Positions 11,843 to 24,359 of a stretch of DNA of 64,000 bases are shown one piece after another. The notes under the pieces are model-generated. The model saw nothing but the letters and a program-made list of their open reading frames with translations, was not told the DNA's origin and searched no databases. Every line of letters starts with the position of its first letter. Positions within the stretch are counted from its first letter, which is position 1. The translations under genes were made by a program, and so were the position numbers. Origin of the DNA: Amphiura filiformis (taxonomy: Eukaryota; Echinodermata; Ophiuroidea; Amphilepidida; Amphiuridae); assembly GCF_039555335.1 (NCBI RefSeq), contig NC_092629.1:31952203-32016202 (forward strand), in the 5' to 3' direction.

Positions 11843-12106
11843 CAGTTAAGTTCTGTATAATATTTACAATAACATCATAAGTCTGTGAAATTCCAATTAA
11901 CATGATTAATAATACTTGCAATAAATCTTTTTCTTAAACCCAAGTCAAGGTAAAAGGTGAAAATGATAATTTCTATCAGATTGTCAATTTGATGATTCTA
12001 ATCAAATTAATTAGTAGGATTTCCCCATCAATTTGATCATTAAATGGATTTACATCAATCCGTTATGCAATCCAGTGGTCTAATTGTTTAATGGTCTACT
12101 TGGCTC

Positions 12107-13385
12107 CAGTGTTCGAAATATGCCTCGAAAAGTTACAGGCCAGCCGGCTCTGTAACTCTGAAAAGTGACAGACCCGGGTGAAAAGTTACCGGCCAAAACT
12201 TTTTAGAGCTTTGAAACGGGAAATTATAAGCTGGGACCGGAGTCCACCGGACACATTTCAACATATTTCCGTCAAGTTATAGCAAGTTCAGTACACAACA
12301 AACACAAAAACGTTTTTAAAACGTTTTAAACAGGTTATATTTTGGTTTTGGGTAAAAACGTTTTAATAACATTAAATATTGGTTATATAAAGTCCATGGA
12401 AACGTTTTAAAACATACAACAAAAATATTTTTACAATGTTTTCAAAATGTTATTGGAAATATTTTCTGCAAACAAGTTATCAAAAAATGTTTATGAATGT
12501 CATGAAAAGGTATATCCTTTATATAACTCGACATTTAAACGCTTTCTGGCAACCTATTCTAACCTTATGCGAATGATGTCCAAAACGTTTTGTATTTGCT
12601 GGGTAGTGACGTTTTAAACCAAGGAATTATTTGTCATGATATTTAAAATGAATTGTATAATTATAATTCTGAATAGGTATTTTAGGGACGTGTACGCTAC
12701 TACGGCTAGTTTGGGAGTCTGAACTTAAACATGGGTCCCGATTTGAGAAAAAAATCCCTAAACATGCAGGGTCCTGATTTGAGAAAATTTTGTCAAAAAC
12801 TGTTTAATCAGCCGATTTTTAGGTAAAAAATCAAACATGGGTCCAGATTTGGGAAATAAGATGGTCAAAAACGGTCGAATCAGCCGCATTTTTTAGGTTG
12901 AAAAATCCGTAAACACTGTAGAAGTTTCAGAGTTCCAGCGGCACGCTCTGTCAAAATGTAATTCAAGTACGCCCCCTCCACCGTAAACTTCTTACATAAT
13001 TAAATTATGATCCATATTACTGATGTCATAGACTGTAGAGTCCGATTAAGGCTGTTCAAAACGGGCATCTCGTTATAATATAAAATGCACAGAATAAACA
13101 TAGAAACGGTGGTTGAACCGTTGAAATGTTTCATGCAAGATCGGGACTGATTTTTTTTTTCGAATTGAAACTATTTATTTTGTACCGTTCTTCGTATGTG
13201 ATTTAATAAATAATGAGAGATAGACGATGCATTATTCACGAATCATGTTTAAAAACTAAAACTTTGAGCTTTACAAAGTTCCCGGCCAGCCTGGCCGGCA
13301 ACTAGACAACAAATCATGAAAGTAACCGGCCCGGCCAAAACGTTACAGGCCAATGGCCGGCTGACCGGCCCTATTTCGAACGCTG
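12107..13385. mobile_element. hAT-type non-autonomous element, 8-bp TSD
   Basis: Ends CAGTGTTCGAAATA and TATTTCGAACGCTG, flanked by perfect 8-bp duplications CTTGGCTC (12099-12106 and 13386-13393). CAG-starting termini and 8-bp duplication are hAT hallmarks. Subterminal regions share ccggccagc/gttacaggcc motifs in inverted orientation. 1279 bp; no transposase frame visible. Confidence 0.85.
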
Positions 13386-14689
13386 CTTGGCTCATTCGTT
13401 GCCTTTTTATATGATAAGTATAATACATTTTGCGCCAAACATATGCAAAATACAACATATAATTTTTGCATAGCCTAATTGCGTGTATTAAATGGTATAT
13501 AGGTATAATAAGCCTATTATAAAGTGCATTGTTTTGAGAAAATAATGATGGTGCTTGAATTTGAATTGTGTGCCGTATCACATAACGAAAACTGGTGCTA
13601 TATCTTGACGAATAAGAGCCACAAACCTACTAGCAAAAAGAGTTAAAATCACTCTTAAAAGAGTGGAAACTACTCTTTCAAGGTAAGGGACTGACTTTAC
13701 TCGAAAAAGAATAAGAGTAGAAATCACTACAGCAACTATTTTAAAACGGTTGCAATTTGGTAGTTCACAGCATCTTGCGAATGGTAGTAAGCTTTGGCAA
13801 AAATTGCATTGATCATTTCATAGCGAGTGTGTAGAAGAATTCAAATATCAGATATACAGGGTGTCCCAGAAAAATTACCGAGTGAATAAAGTTGGATGTA
13901 AGTCGAAATATAGACTTTATAATTTAAAAAAATTAAAATGTAGCGCATAGCCGATTTTATTGTGCATCACATACGAAAATTTTATGTGATTTGGTTGACT
14001 GGTTGCGAAGAAATTAACGATTACATAATGCGCGAAGTAATAATGAAGTTTGATCAACATGCGCTATTTATACTCGCTCACCGCTTCTTAAAGTCTGTGT
14101 ATCTCATTAAATTTAGTCCACATTATCTATTTTATAATCCGACGGTGTTATGTTATTCATGCTTTTACTGAAGATGAATAACATGTTGTCCGAGAAAACT
14201 TTGGTTTCTGCAATTGGAAGCTTTCCAACTTTACTGCTTTAGGTTGTGCAAATATGTTATATTTTAACTTTCCAGAGAACATTTTTGAGCCAAGAATGAC
14301 AATGATCAAGTGCTTACAGCTTTACGTGTGATGTGATTTTGATACCATGCAACATTAATGTTGAGGTTTTAAAAGATTTAAACTTTACATTACAATTTCT
14401 TAGAAATATTCCAAAAACATTAATGTGTGTGAGAAATTTTTAAGCCAGCTGGAAATCTTTATGCAACAATTCTTTATGCAATATTTATATCAACATTAAC
14501 GAAAAATATATTTACAAGTACCGAGCATCGTCTCACATACAAGCTTGGACTATTCAAATTTGGGCATATCAACATCAATAGCCTGATTGGTAAGATTGAC
14601 GAATTCCGTCACATGTGTACAGATGTTTTTGATATAATATGTCCGACCTTGTGTGATAATATATACAATAAGTGACATTGCCTCATTTC
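13386..14689. other. Non-coding, repeat-derived
   Basis: Contains at 13735-13860 a partial copy of the family also seen at 53030-53350, 60110-60430 and 61102-61480 (ttcacagcatcttgcgaatggtag...), and an acagggtgtccca motif at 13856 also found near 9923. No gene is supported. Confidence 0.6.
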
Positions 14690-15218
14690 AAATATTGAGT
14701 TTTAGTTTTGGTTTTGGTTTTGGTCACGTTGTTTTCCTATTATCCTGCCTAACCACTTGAATCACAAGATATCGAACTCATTGTTTCTACCTTTTGTTTA
14801 AAACTAAACATTTGTGACAGGTAGTTTGGGTTTTGGTTTCAGTTTCTTATAAGTGGTGTGACGAATAAAATTACAGGATTTTCGAGTTACCTGATCAAAG
14901 TATACAAAAGAAATGTTTAAATTTCGCAGTGCAATATTCACGAGCAGAGAAGTCGAACAAAGCAGTCTACATTTGAAAGCATTGATTTAGTTTGAAAGCA
15001 TTGACTTGAGACTACGAAATAGCCTAAGCTGATTTCACTGTGAAAATATAAAGACCATCGAAATATTTCCACAGACATTACAATAGACACTTGACAGATT
15101 ATGACTTCAGTGATATAAACACTATTATACACAACTCTATTTATGTGCATGTCGCATGACGGAAGATCAATATCATAGAAAGCTGGTTTAAACTGACTTT
15201 TATTCAATTTATTTATTT

Positions 15219-15256
<38 letters not shown>

Positions 15257-15838
15257 AGATCGACAGGGAAAGAGGGTGTGGGGGTGTGTGTGTGTGAGGG
15301 TGGAGGGGGGTAAGGGTAAGGGAGAAAGAGAAACAGAGGGGAGAGAGCATTGGAAGTGGGAAGGGAAGGAGGGGGAGAGGGGAGCTCAAGAGTGGAGTGG
15401 AATAATAGGGAAGAGTTGATATCGAGTGTGGGGAGGGGGAGGGAGGAGGTTATATATAGGTGGCGGAGGGAACATAGGTAAGAGGTATGGGTTGTGCTTT
15501 CCGGGAAATAATCTAATTCATAATCAAATCATCTACATCATCATGTATCGTTTATATTTCAGACAAGTAAACAAAACACCCCCCCCCCACCCCTCAATAT
15601 ATGCACATGATTTCTACATGTAGGCCTAGGCCTCGTATATATCCATCCTTTATGTCTCAACGATGTCTATGCATAACTTACCAAACGAATTTCGGAACTC
15701 GGGTGTAATTTTATGGTGTCATGGAAGTGTGCCACCTACGGCAGAGAGCATCAAAAGTCGCCCGCGTTGATAGATATCGATAATGAAAATGTTAGCACAA
15801 TAGGCTACGTATGGTTATAGGCCATTATACTTTTGATT

Positions 15839-17070
15839 ATATATACTGTTACGAGTCGTACTTGACTCAAGGCCAAAATCACCTTTTACCCGAACTCACA
15901 CGAATGCACAACACAAATACACTGTTCGTTTAAGCTAACAAAATCTAAGTCTTTAATTGAAAGCAAGTTTCGTTTGGTACAATATAATGACTACAAATGC
16001 ACATATACATTAATCAAATATAATCACTCTTTATCTATTTTGTACTTAGCCAGCATTCTTCTTCTTGGTGATCATAAAGTTCTTGTAATGTTCTGGACGA
16101 CTGATGTAATATATCCCTATTCACTTGTCCTGCGACAATCAGCGAAGTCCTTTGTACACTTGCATTGATAACTCCTTGTGTATAAAATCCTTACACGAAA
16201 ATGGTGTTCTCCAAACACGTTTACAACTCCTTGCGCAATTCTCCTATACTAAACTCCTTGCGCCGTCCTCCTATGCTAAACTCCTTGCGCCGTTCTCCTA
16301 TGCTACACTCCTTGCGCCGTTCTCCTATGCTAAACTCCTTGCGCCGTTCTCCTATGCTAAACTCCTTGCGCAGTTCTCCAAATTTGACTCCTTGCACTGC
16401 TTTCTCCAAACTTGGTGCTATTTCCACCTTTCACACAATATCTTCAGGAAGCAGGACTACGATGCAGTTGTCCCCACTTATTTTGACAGTTGCGTTGAAT
16501 CAAAATACCAGACTTCAGCAAGTCGACAGAAGAATATATTTCCTTTCTTGGAAGAATAACGTTCTTTGACGTATTTTAGATCTTCTCCGACAACACTGGT
16601 AAATAGTAGTACTTTGACTACATAAAATATTTCTGGTTTGTAATTTCCTTTCTTTCAAGGAATTGGACTGTAAGCATAGCCCAGATCAACACTATCAACT
16701 GTGACAATAATTGTGTTTACATTTCTTATATATCAAGCATGGGAAAAACCCCATTCTATTATGGGCCATTTACTACCTTCACATTATGCTCAATCTGGGA
16801 AATTCCAAAGTCTTAATTATAACATTAACCTTTCACATGACATCACTTCCTAACGTGAAATCCCATTACATCACTTCCTGAGGGGAATCCATATATGATG
16901 TCATCTCTTTACAATCTGAAGGGGGTTTCCAAATATTCCAAATTAGATATGATTCAACTTGTTTTGCTCAACTTGAGAGGGGAATTCCCCTAAAATGTCA
17001 TCACTCATGTAACTTTGTAAACAAAGATAAATCATCAAATTAAATTACTCAGGGCACATCACAATACCCT
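15839..17070. other. Insertion inside copy 1, contains 27-bp tandem repeat
   Basis: DNA that interrupts the element relative to its neighbour copy. Includes a 27-bp tandem repeat at 16224-16380. Open frames over the repeat exist in three frames only because the unit length is a multiple of three; no gene is supported. The ends and target duplication could not be defined. Confidence 0.45.
16224..16380. repeat. 27-bp minisatellite
   Basis: About six copies of aactccttgcgccgttctcc followed by tatgcta, 27 bp per unit, with few substitutions. Confidence 0.9.
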
Positions 17071-17194
17071 CTTGTGTCCTCCCAGCACAATAGTGTTATG
17101 ATTGCATACCAGTTCATCTCCACATTTTAATCCCTTGATTTTTGGTTTCTGAACAATAGAGAAACCAAAACTATATATTTGAAATGAGGCATTG

Positions 17195-18538
17195 CCTCAT
17201 TTCAAATATATAGTTTTAGTTTTGGTTTTGGTTTTGGTCACGTGGTTTCCTATTGTCCTGCCTAACCACTTGAATCACAAGATATCGATCTCTTTGTTTC
17301 TACCTTTTGTTTAAAACTAAACATTTGTGACAGGTAGTTTCGGTTTTGGTTTCAGTTTCTTATAAGTGGTGTGACGAATAAAATTACAGGATTTTCGAGT
17401 TACCTGATCTAAGTATACAAAAGAAATGTTTAAATTTCGCAGTGCAATATTCACGAGCAGAGAAGTCGAACAAAACAGTCTACATTTGAAAGCATTGATT
17501 TAGTTTGAAAGCATTGGCTTGAGACTACGAAATAGCCTAAGCTGATTTCACTGTGAAAATATATAGACCATCGAAATATTTGCATTCGACATTACAAAAG
17601 GGCCACTACTGTAATTCAGCATCGAAGTGGTTACGTAATTCTCTTGGTTACCGGATCACGCTATTTTGATATGCCTTCAAGTGCCATATACTTTGTGTGG
17701 TGATTGTTTCGATCGTGGTTCATAACTCAAGCGCGTGATCCCGTTGACATAGTAACATTACGTAACTTCGATACTGAATTGTATAGGTGCTATAAACAAA
17801 ATCGATTCATGTCCTTAATCCCATGTACCAGAATCGATGGAAGGCCATTATATGACCTCTAATAACCTAATGACTTTTACTGAAGCAATTTTTACTGCAA
17901 AAGTAGAAGATAGAGGGAGAAGATTGGGGTGTGTGTGTGTGTGTGGGGGGGGGGGTTGAAGGGCAAGGGGATATGGGCCGGGAGAGAGAGAAACATATGA
18001 GAGAGAGCATTGGAAGTGAAAGAGAAGGGGAGGAGAGCTCGAGATGAAGATATCGAATGTAGGGGAGGAGGAGGGGGAAAGGGGTAATTTAGGAAAGAGG
18101 TGGTTATATAGGGAGGGGAGCCCCCTCTTAAAGAGGTATGGGTTGTGCTTCCCGGGGATAATAAACTAATTCATAATCAAATCATCTCCATGCATCGTTT
18201 ATGTTTCATACAAACAAACAAATACCCCCACCCCACCCCATCCTTCAGTATACGCGCATGTATATGATTTCTAGGCCTAGAACTCGTGAGTGTAATATGC
18301 CACCTACCTTCGACAGAGAGCATCAACTGTCGTCCGCGGGATAGATTTCCGATATCAATCATGATAATAATTATGTTAGCACAATAGGCTATTGTATACT
18401 TCTGGTTATATACCCTATACTGTGTCCTCCCAGCATAATAGTGTTATGATTGCAGATCAGATCAGCTCTACTTTTTAATCCCTTGATTTTTGGTTTCTGA
18501 ACAAAAAGAGAAACCAAAACTATATATTTGAAATGAGG
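17195..18538. mobile_element. Inverted-repeat element copy 2
   Basis: Begins cctcatttcaaatatatagt and ends with the complement at 18510-18538. Directly follows copy 1 with only a few bases between, i.e. a head-to-tail pair. It carries a nested MITE at 17613-17779 that copy 1 lacks. Confidence 0.65.
17613..17779. mobile_element. MITE, family member 2 (inverted relative to 9133-9298)
   Basis: attcagcatcgaagtggtta at the left and ttcgatactgaat at the right; the whole 167 bp is the reverse complement of 9133-9298 with few differences. Sits within copy 2 of the inverted-repeat element. Confidence 0.75.
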
Positions 18539-18544
18539 ATTCCT

Positions 18545-20820
18545 TCCACCTACCTGGTTATAATTTGCTGTGGCGGGACAGGTACAGAGTGGTGGAGGGG
18601 TTGCTTTGTATATTAATGATGTTTTTAATTTTACAAGGAGAGATAATTTATGTATTGATAAAGATATTGAATGTATTTGTGTTGAATTATCACCTCCTAT
18701 AAATAGACGTAGTATAATTTGTGCCGTATATAATCCAAATGGGAAAGATATTAAAAGGGCATTTCGTGATCCACAGCCTCATCCCCCCACTGTTCTCAAA
18801 AAAAGTTGAGATTTTTGATATCACTGGAATACTCTGGCTACATAATGTTTATGTACAATATATTTCTTGCAGATTAATTCGTTTAGCAAAGATACCGCGA
18901 AATTTGAATTTCGTTCTGGTGCACCAGAACGAAATTACAATGCATTGTCTATGGAGCAGTGTAATACACATAATCATGCATAACTCGCAAACACAAAATC
19001 GGAATCAACTGAAATTTTAGGAATATGCCTTTTTCGTGGATATGTACTGAAAAATGTCATAAAAAGAGGATGCTAGGATCACTAAATACTCCTTTAAGTT
19101 TATTAATAAGTTATCTGTTATGTTATCTAATGTTTCTTCAGGAGACAATGAAATTGTTCTCCTTGGTGATTTTAACTGTGATTTTACTATTAATGTTAAT
19201 TCTAGAGAAGTAAATGAGTTGAAATTTGTTTCTGATATGCATCAATTATTGCAGCAGATGATTGATCTTCCAACCAGGGTTACTGATCATAGTAGTACAA
19301 TAATTGATCTGTTATTCACTTCCAAACCTGAATTGTACTAATTGCGGCGTAATCCAAACAGCTACTAAAGTGATCATTTTATGATATGGAATTAGAAAAG
19401 TCAAACCGATAAAAGGTGTTCACAGAACAATGGAGTATCGTTCCTACAAAGGTTTTGAGGAGAATGTTTTCATTAATGATCTATTAAATGTTCCATATTG
19501 AGAATTGTGATAATGTTGCTTTAGATTTGTGACAATATATGTTTAAGGATACGATACATGATTTACCGACAAGTGACTCATTTCGGAATGCGATCATGAA
19601 TTTTGAAGAAAAAAAAGTTTCCACAGGCTTCGTTGGGACTCGAACCAGCGATTATAAACTTCCTTCGATTACGCGTCTAGCGCTTTACCGCTCGGCCACC
19701 GTGGCAGTTGAGAGGATGAGTGTAATGATAAAAGATAAATCTCATAATGCCATCTTTAGCCTTTTGTTTACTAAAAAAAGACGCTTTTTGTAAAGATAGA
19801 TTAGCCGTTTTATGCATAAATAGCACGAACGTTTGGGAAAGGTTTCAAACAAATAATAAAGACACTGATGTGATGATGAAATTGCGTAAGTCGGTAATTA
19901 TCTGCGTCGCAATGTTTTGTTTTGGTTTTAGGAATTTGACCTTAAAATTTACGACTTCTTGACATTATCATTCGAAATCAACAAAAGATATTTCAACACT
20001 ATATGTCCTCATTCTTTCTCTATAATGTTTTGTGCATGTATGTGGAATAGCTTCAACCATGGTTCGCTGCATAATGGTAAAAATAGCCTTGACCTAAAAA
20101 AGGGCGAGAGGTACCATATTTACGGATTCAGGCTAAATTTGAAATTGATATAAAACATTTGTTTTTTGATCGATTACAAAAATTAATTTTTGTCGTATAA
20201 AGAAATTGTATCTGGCGTGAATTACACCACAGTTTTTATTCCTAGGGCTCTTTGACTTCTTCAAATAATTTTTTTAATGATAGAGTGAATCCCCTGGCCC
20301 TCTATAATTATGCACAAAAGATCGAGTCCCCTTAATGAGGTTGACAAACACATGGCAAAGAAAGCGGGTTCGAGCTACTCCCTCGCAGAAAGCACATGTC
20401 GACACGTGACTTTTTACATCGAAATGCTGTACGGTCTGGTGAAAAATCAGACTGGGATGCATATAAGGCTTACCGTAATAAAGTAACTGCAATGTTAAGA
20501 TCTTTAAAAAAGCAGTATTTTAATCATGCTGTAAGTCATGGTGCTGGAAATTCTAATAAACTGTGGAAAGCATTGAATGATATCCTTCCATCTAAATCAT
20601 CTGCAAACCCGCCATCTATTGTTGTAGATGGTAAAGTTTTGTCTTCTAATGATGACATGTGTAATGGTTTTAATTGCCAGTATTGCTAATGAATTGATTG
20701 ATAATGTTGAAGTTAAGGATGTAAATGCCAATTGTGTTAATAATATTGATGATGTTTCTAATTGTAATGATGATATTTCAAACTGTGGTGATGAATTGAT
20801 TGAATCTGAATCTGATAGGT
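18545..20820 (+). pseudogene. Non-LTR retrotransposon A: endonuclease and pre-RT remnants
   Basis: Plus-strand remains of an APE-type non-LTR retrotransposon. GGGVALYI near 18600 and LLGDFNCDF near 19165 are endonuclease signatures, followed by DLPTRVTDHSSTIIDLLFTS (19260-19330); frames from 20396 to 20690 read the linker before the RT (WDAYKAYRNKVTAMLRSLKK, LWKALNDILPS). Multiple frameshifts and non-homologous stretches (18790-19080 and 19340-20390, the latter with a tRNA-like sequence at 19621-19706) break it. The RT domain continues at 24360-24957 and, beyond the Polinton, at 44844-45180. Dead copy. Confidence 0.75.
19621..19706 (-). ncRNA. tRNA-like sequence (type II, degenerate)
   Basis: Read on the minus strand: GCCACGGTGGCCGAGCGGT (acceptor plus A box as in Leu/Ser tRNAs) and GGTTCGAGTCCC (B box), spaced as in a class II tRNA with a longer variable region; the 5' and 3' ends (CCACGG/CTGTGG) can pair. 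The anticodon arm pairs poorly and lacks the usual U33, so this is likely a tRNA pseudogene or SINE head. Confidence 0.45.
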
Positions 20821-20879
20821 ACTCTCAACACCTCTTTCGGAGGTCAGACGAGAGGATGATGTGGGGTGCTTTCGGTTTC

Positions 20880-22928
20880 TTAATCTCGTTGCGTGCTTTC
20901 TTCCTGGCTGTAGATGAATTCAGCTACGGCTGTCTTGAATTGTGTAGTTAGTTTAATGTCCACTATTTGTTGCGGTAGGTTGTTCCAACTCTTGGTTGTA
21001 AGTGAGAAATAGGAGTTCATGTATTGATCAGTTAGTCTGCTGTATGATTGAGTGTGGCCAGGGCGTGAAGATTTGCGCGTTTGGACCGGCTGCACGAATT
21101 CGGGTGCCGGGATGGCTACCTGATTGTTGACTATCTTGTGGAACATGGAGACACATGCGACTTTCCTCCGCAGGTGGAGTGGTTTCCAGTCTAGTTTCTC
21201 CAGCATGGTGGTAACGCTGCTGGTACGTCTGTAATCACTGAATACGAATCTTGCTCCTCTTCTCTGGATGGTTTCAATTTTATCAATCAACTCTTTGGTA
21301 TGAGGATTCCAAACTGTTGAGCAATATTCTAAGTGAGGACGGACCAGTGTCTGGAAAGCTTTTGATCTTAAATTGCTTGGACAATATCTCAGGTTTCTTT
21401 TGATGAAACCGAGAGCCCTACTAGACTTAGCGGTAATCTTGTTGGTATGATTATTCCACTTAAGGTCTTCAGATATCTCAACACCTAGGTACATGTGTGA
21501 TGATGTTTGTTCTAATATGGTGTTACCTAATTTATATTGATGAGTCTTTGGTTTCTTTGAACAGGATAACTTAAGCACATAACATTTGTCAGGGTTGAAC
21601 GTGAGTGGCCAGTTGTCTTGCCATACAGAAAGGGTGCCAAGATCATTCTGGAGTGTTTGTGCGTCTGTGTCATTTTTAATGTTCCTATACATCACGCAAT
21701 CGTCAACAAAAAGTCTGATTGTTGGCTTTGTGTTCAGAGGGAGGTCGTTGATAAAGAGCAGGAAGAGTAATGGGCCTAACACGGTGCCCTGTGGCACGCC
21801 CGAACGCACGTCAACATAATTTGAATGCTCTCCGTCAACAACCACCCTCTGTTTACGTTTTGTCAAGAAATTTTTTACCCAAGTATGCGTACTTCCGGTT
21901 ATTCCATATCTGTCCATCTTCAGCAATAGCCTATTGTGGGGTACCGAGTCGAAGGGTTTGCTAAAATCGATTATTATTGCATCTGTTTGTGTGTTTTTGT
22001 CAAGTGAAGTAGAGAAATCATGCATTGTTTGGAGTAATTGTGTCTCACATGAATGTTTAGCCCTAAAACCGTGCTGGCAACTCGTTAGTATTGAGTGTCT
22101 GTCCAGATGTTTCATTGCATTGCTGTGGATGATGTGTTCTAAGATTTTACATGGTATTAATGTGATTGACACTGGTCTATAATTAGCTGGTGTTGTTTTG
22201 TTACCTTTTTTGTATATGGGTGTTATATTAGCTGTTAACCAATCCTGAGGCAGGTTACCAGTAGATAAAGATTTGTTAAACACCAGTGTGAGTCCTGGGG
22301 CAAGCTCTTGTGCTGCCATTTGTAATATTCTCCCTGAAACTCCATCGGGTCCAACTGCCTTGTTTGGCTTCAGCTCCTTTAGTAGTTTTTCTACTCCGTC
22401 ACTGTTGATCACCATGTCAGGCATAGCTGGGTATGAGTGTGTGGTGATGTTTTTCACCCTGTCAATTGGATCCTCGTTAGTGAATACGGACTCAAGTTGT
22501 CTATTTAGTATGTCTGCCTTTCCTTTACTATCCGATGTGAGCCTTCCATCATGTCCATTCTCTTTCAGGCTTTGTATGCCAACTGTTTCAGTTTTGAGTT
22601 TCTTGATAAAGCTGTAAAATTGTTTCTCAGACTCAAGGCATTTGTTGCGCACATAATCAAGATAACATCTCTTTGTGCTTTTGTTCACATCTTTCCTAAT
22701 TTCTCTAAACTTCTCCCAGTCACCATCTTTTTGCGACTCCCTTGCCCTATTGTAGGCACGATGTTTCTTCCGAAGTTTACTTCTTATCTCTCTGTTGATC
22801 CACGGAGATTGATGTTTCTTTGTGATGTTTTTGGTAGGAATGTGATCATCCATCGCCTTGGTGATGCCAGATTTCAGCTCCTGCCACAGCTCCTCTGTGG
22901 TTTTATTTGAGTTATCTCTGTTTATCAT
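20880..22928 (-). pseudogene. Reverse transcriptase of element B
   Basis: 682 residues open, covering the complete RT and C-terminal region. Motifs: NYRPVSIT (RT motif 2), QHGFRAKHSCETQL (motif 3), DFSKPFDSVPH (motif A, usual DFSKAFD), SGVPQGTVLGPLLFLLFINDLP (motif B region), FVDDC (catalytic box, usually FADDC) and the RPHLEYCSTVWNP tail. The Ala to Pro change in motif A and FVDD make activity doubtful although the frame is open. Overlaps the endonuclease frame at 22925-22928, where a frame change separates the two domains. Confidence 0.85.
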
Positions 22929-23700
22929 TCTGTCACTAAGTCCTTCTTGATGTTCTCAGTATCTGCCTTGTGGTACTGGTAAATGGTACGGGGTTTGGTT
23001 TTGTTGATCTTAGGTTTGGTTGACATGTCAATTATCGGTATTCCATCATGATCTGAAATGCCAGGAGCTACTGTTGAGTGCTCTACAAGCGAAGGGTTTG
23101 ACGTTAGAAACAAGTCAAAGATGTTCTTCTTCCTTGTAGGCTTCTTAACCAACTGTTCAAGACCAAAGTCGCTCACCATATCAAGCATCCTCTGAGAGAC
23201 CCGTGGGTTTTTACACTCAGGTTTCAACGATAATGTGTCCCATGCGATGTCCGGCAAGTTGAAATCTCCACCAAGACATATCACCGTACCACTATCCGCC
23301 TTCACTCTATCCATCGCTAATCTCAACTGGTTCAGGTATCTGGGATCTTTTTCATTCGGTTGTTGGTAGAATACTCCAAATAGCATGCTTTTACATCCAA
23401 TCAACTGGATTCGAACCCATATGGTTTCACTATCCGTGTCCATGTCGACTTCATGCGTACCTATTAGATCATTCCTCACCGCGATGAAAACGCTGCCACC
23501 TCCAACACTCGAGTCACGGTCCTTCCTGAATCTTGTAAAGTTATCAGGGAAAACCTCGCTACTGGAAATGTTGCCGTTTAATCAGGATTCCGTACCAATC
23601 ACAATATGGGCGTTGTGGGATTCAATACATGTGGCAAACCCCTCTTTCCTGCCTCTTACACTTTGAGCTACTTTGGCAGTTTACAACCAATGTCCTTAAA
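22925..23700 (-). pseudogene. APE-type endonuclease of element B
   Basis: Open frame 23479-22925 contains GGDFNLPDIAW (endonuclease motif with D and N), KKPTRKKNIFDLFLTS and GISDHDGIP (SDH catalytic motif). Upstream, 23480-23600 continues the frame (GGGSVFIAV) but has an in-frame TGA at the expected ETW-like position (about 23577). Frame breaks separate it from the PHD region and from the RT. Confidence 0.75.
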
Positions 23701-23849
23701 GGCCCGTTAGGTCTTCTGGTTACCTTCTGGTTTTTGCAATTTTGGATTGTTATGACTTTTAGGTGATGATTTATCAAATGGTGCAAACTCACTCGTGCCC
23801 ATTGATGATAGGCTACTAAAACTGTTGCTGAGCTCGAAAGGGCTACCGC

Positions 23850-24050
23850 AGCCTAAACTAAAGGTGGAGTAATTTGGCCCGCCACAACTGTGACAAATCC
23901 ACAGTTATCCCGATCTGTCAACCTCTTGGAAAGAAATGGTATCCATATTCATGCATTCTGTGTGATACCATTCATCACAGGAATCGCACTGCACACATGT
24001 CTGACCATATACTTGCATGCAAGGGTACACAGCGGGCAAGGATATTTCAA
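23850..24050 (-). pseudogene. PHD-type zinc finger of element B
   Basis: Minus-strand translation shows CDSCDEWYHTECMNMDTISF followed, after a stop near 23910, by WICHSCGGPN: the C-x2-C...H-x2-C...W-x-C-x2-C spacing of a PHD finger. PHD-like fingers occur at the N-terminus of many invertebrate CR1/Jockey-type elements. Broken by a stop codon. Confidence 0.65.
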
Positions 24051-24258
24051 CATTTATAGGTTAATGAACTTGTATTACTTGTTGCTCGAGAAATTAGACA
24101 AAATAATGCACTTGTGCTGATGTTGATGCGTCTAATGCACTCCCCCCTTTGGCCTTTGGGGCTCGTGCATTAGACGCATCAACATCAGCGCAAGTGCATT
24201 ATTTTGTCTAATTTCTCTTCCAACAAGTAATACGCGTTCATTAACCTATAAATGTTGA
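24043..24258. repeat. Fold-back element, ~95-bp arms
   Basis: ttcaacatttataggttaat...ctaatgcac (24043-24142) is the near-perfect reverse complement of gtgcattag...aacctataaatgttgaa (24164-24258), separated by a ~22-base loop (tccccccctttggcctttgg...). Likely a fold-back/MITE that inserted at the edge of element B or captured its end. Confidence 0.85.
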
Positions 24259-24359
24259 AGTTAAAGATGTATTAATGCAAATTATTGTGTTAATAATATT
24301 GATGATGTTCCTAATTGTAATGATGATATTTCAAACGGTGGTGATGAATTGATGTAATA

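Larger units (their letters stand above)
14690..17187. mobile_element. Inverted-repeat element copy 1 (interrupted)
   Basis: Starts cctcatttcaaatattgagt and ends with the complementary ...tatatatttgaaatgagg near 17187. Matches copy 2 (17195-18538) along 14690-15838 and again from about 17071; the intervening 15839-17070 is an insertion absent from copy 2. A (GA)n/G-rich tract lies at 15219-15480. No coding frame shared by both copies. Confidence 0.65.
20820..24060 (-). mobile_element. Non-LTR retrotransposon B (PHD-EN-RT), nested in A
   Basis: A minus-strand Jockey/CR1-group element. From 5' to 3': PHD-type zinc finger (about 24045-23850), APE-like endonuclease (about 23700-22925), reverse transcriptase (22928-20880), and a ~60-bp 3' UTR. 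It interrupts retrotransposon A: a ~100-bp segment of A (gttgaagttaaggatgtaaa...) is present on both sides (20705-20803 and 24253-24355), with several differences, as an old long target duplication or recombined copies. Confidence 0.75.

Noticed and set aside
16125..16569. 144- and 122-aa repeat frames
   Set aside because: Produced by a 27-bp minisatellite open in three frames; no supporting features.
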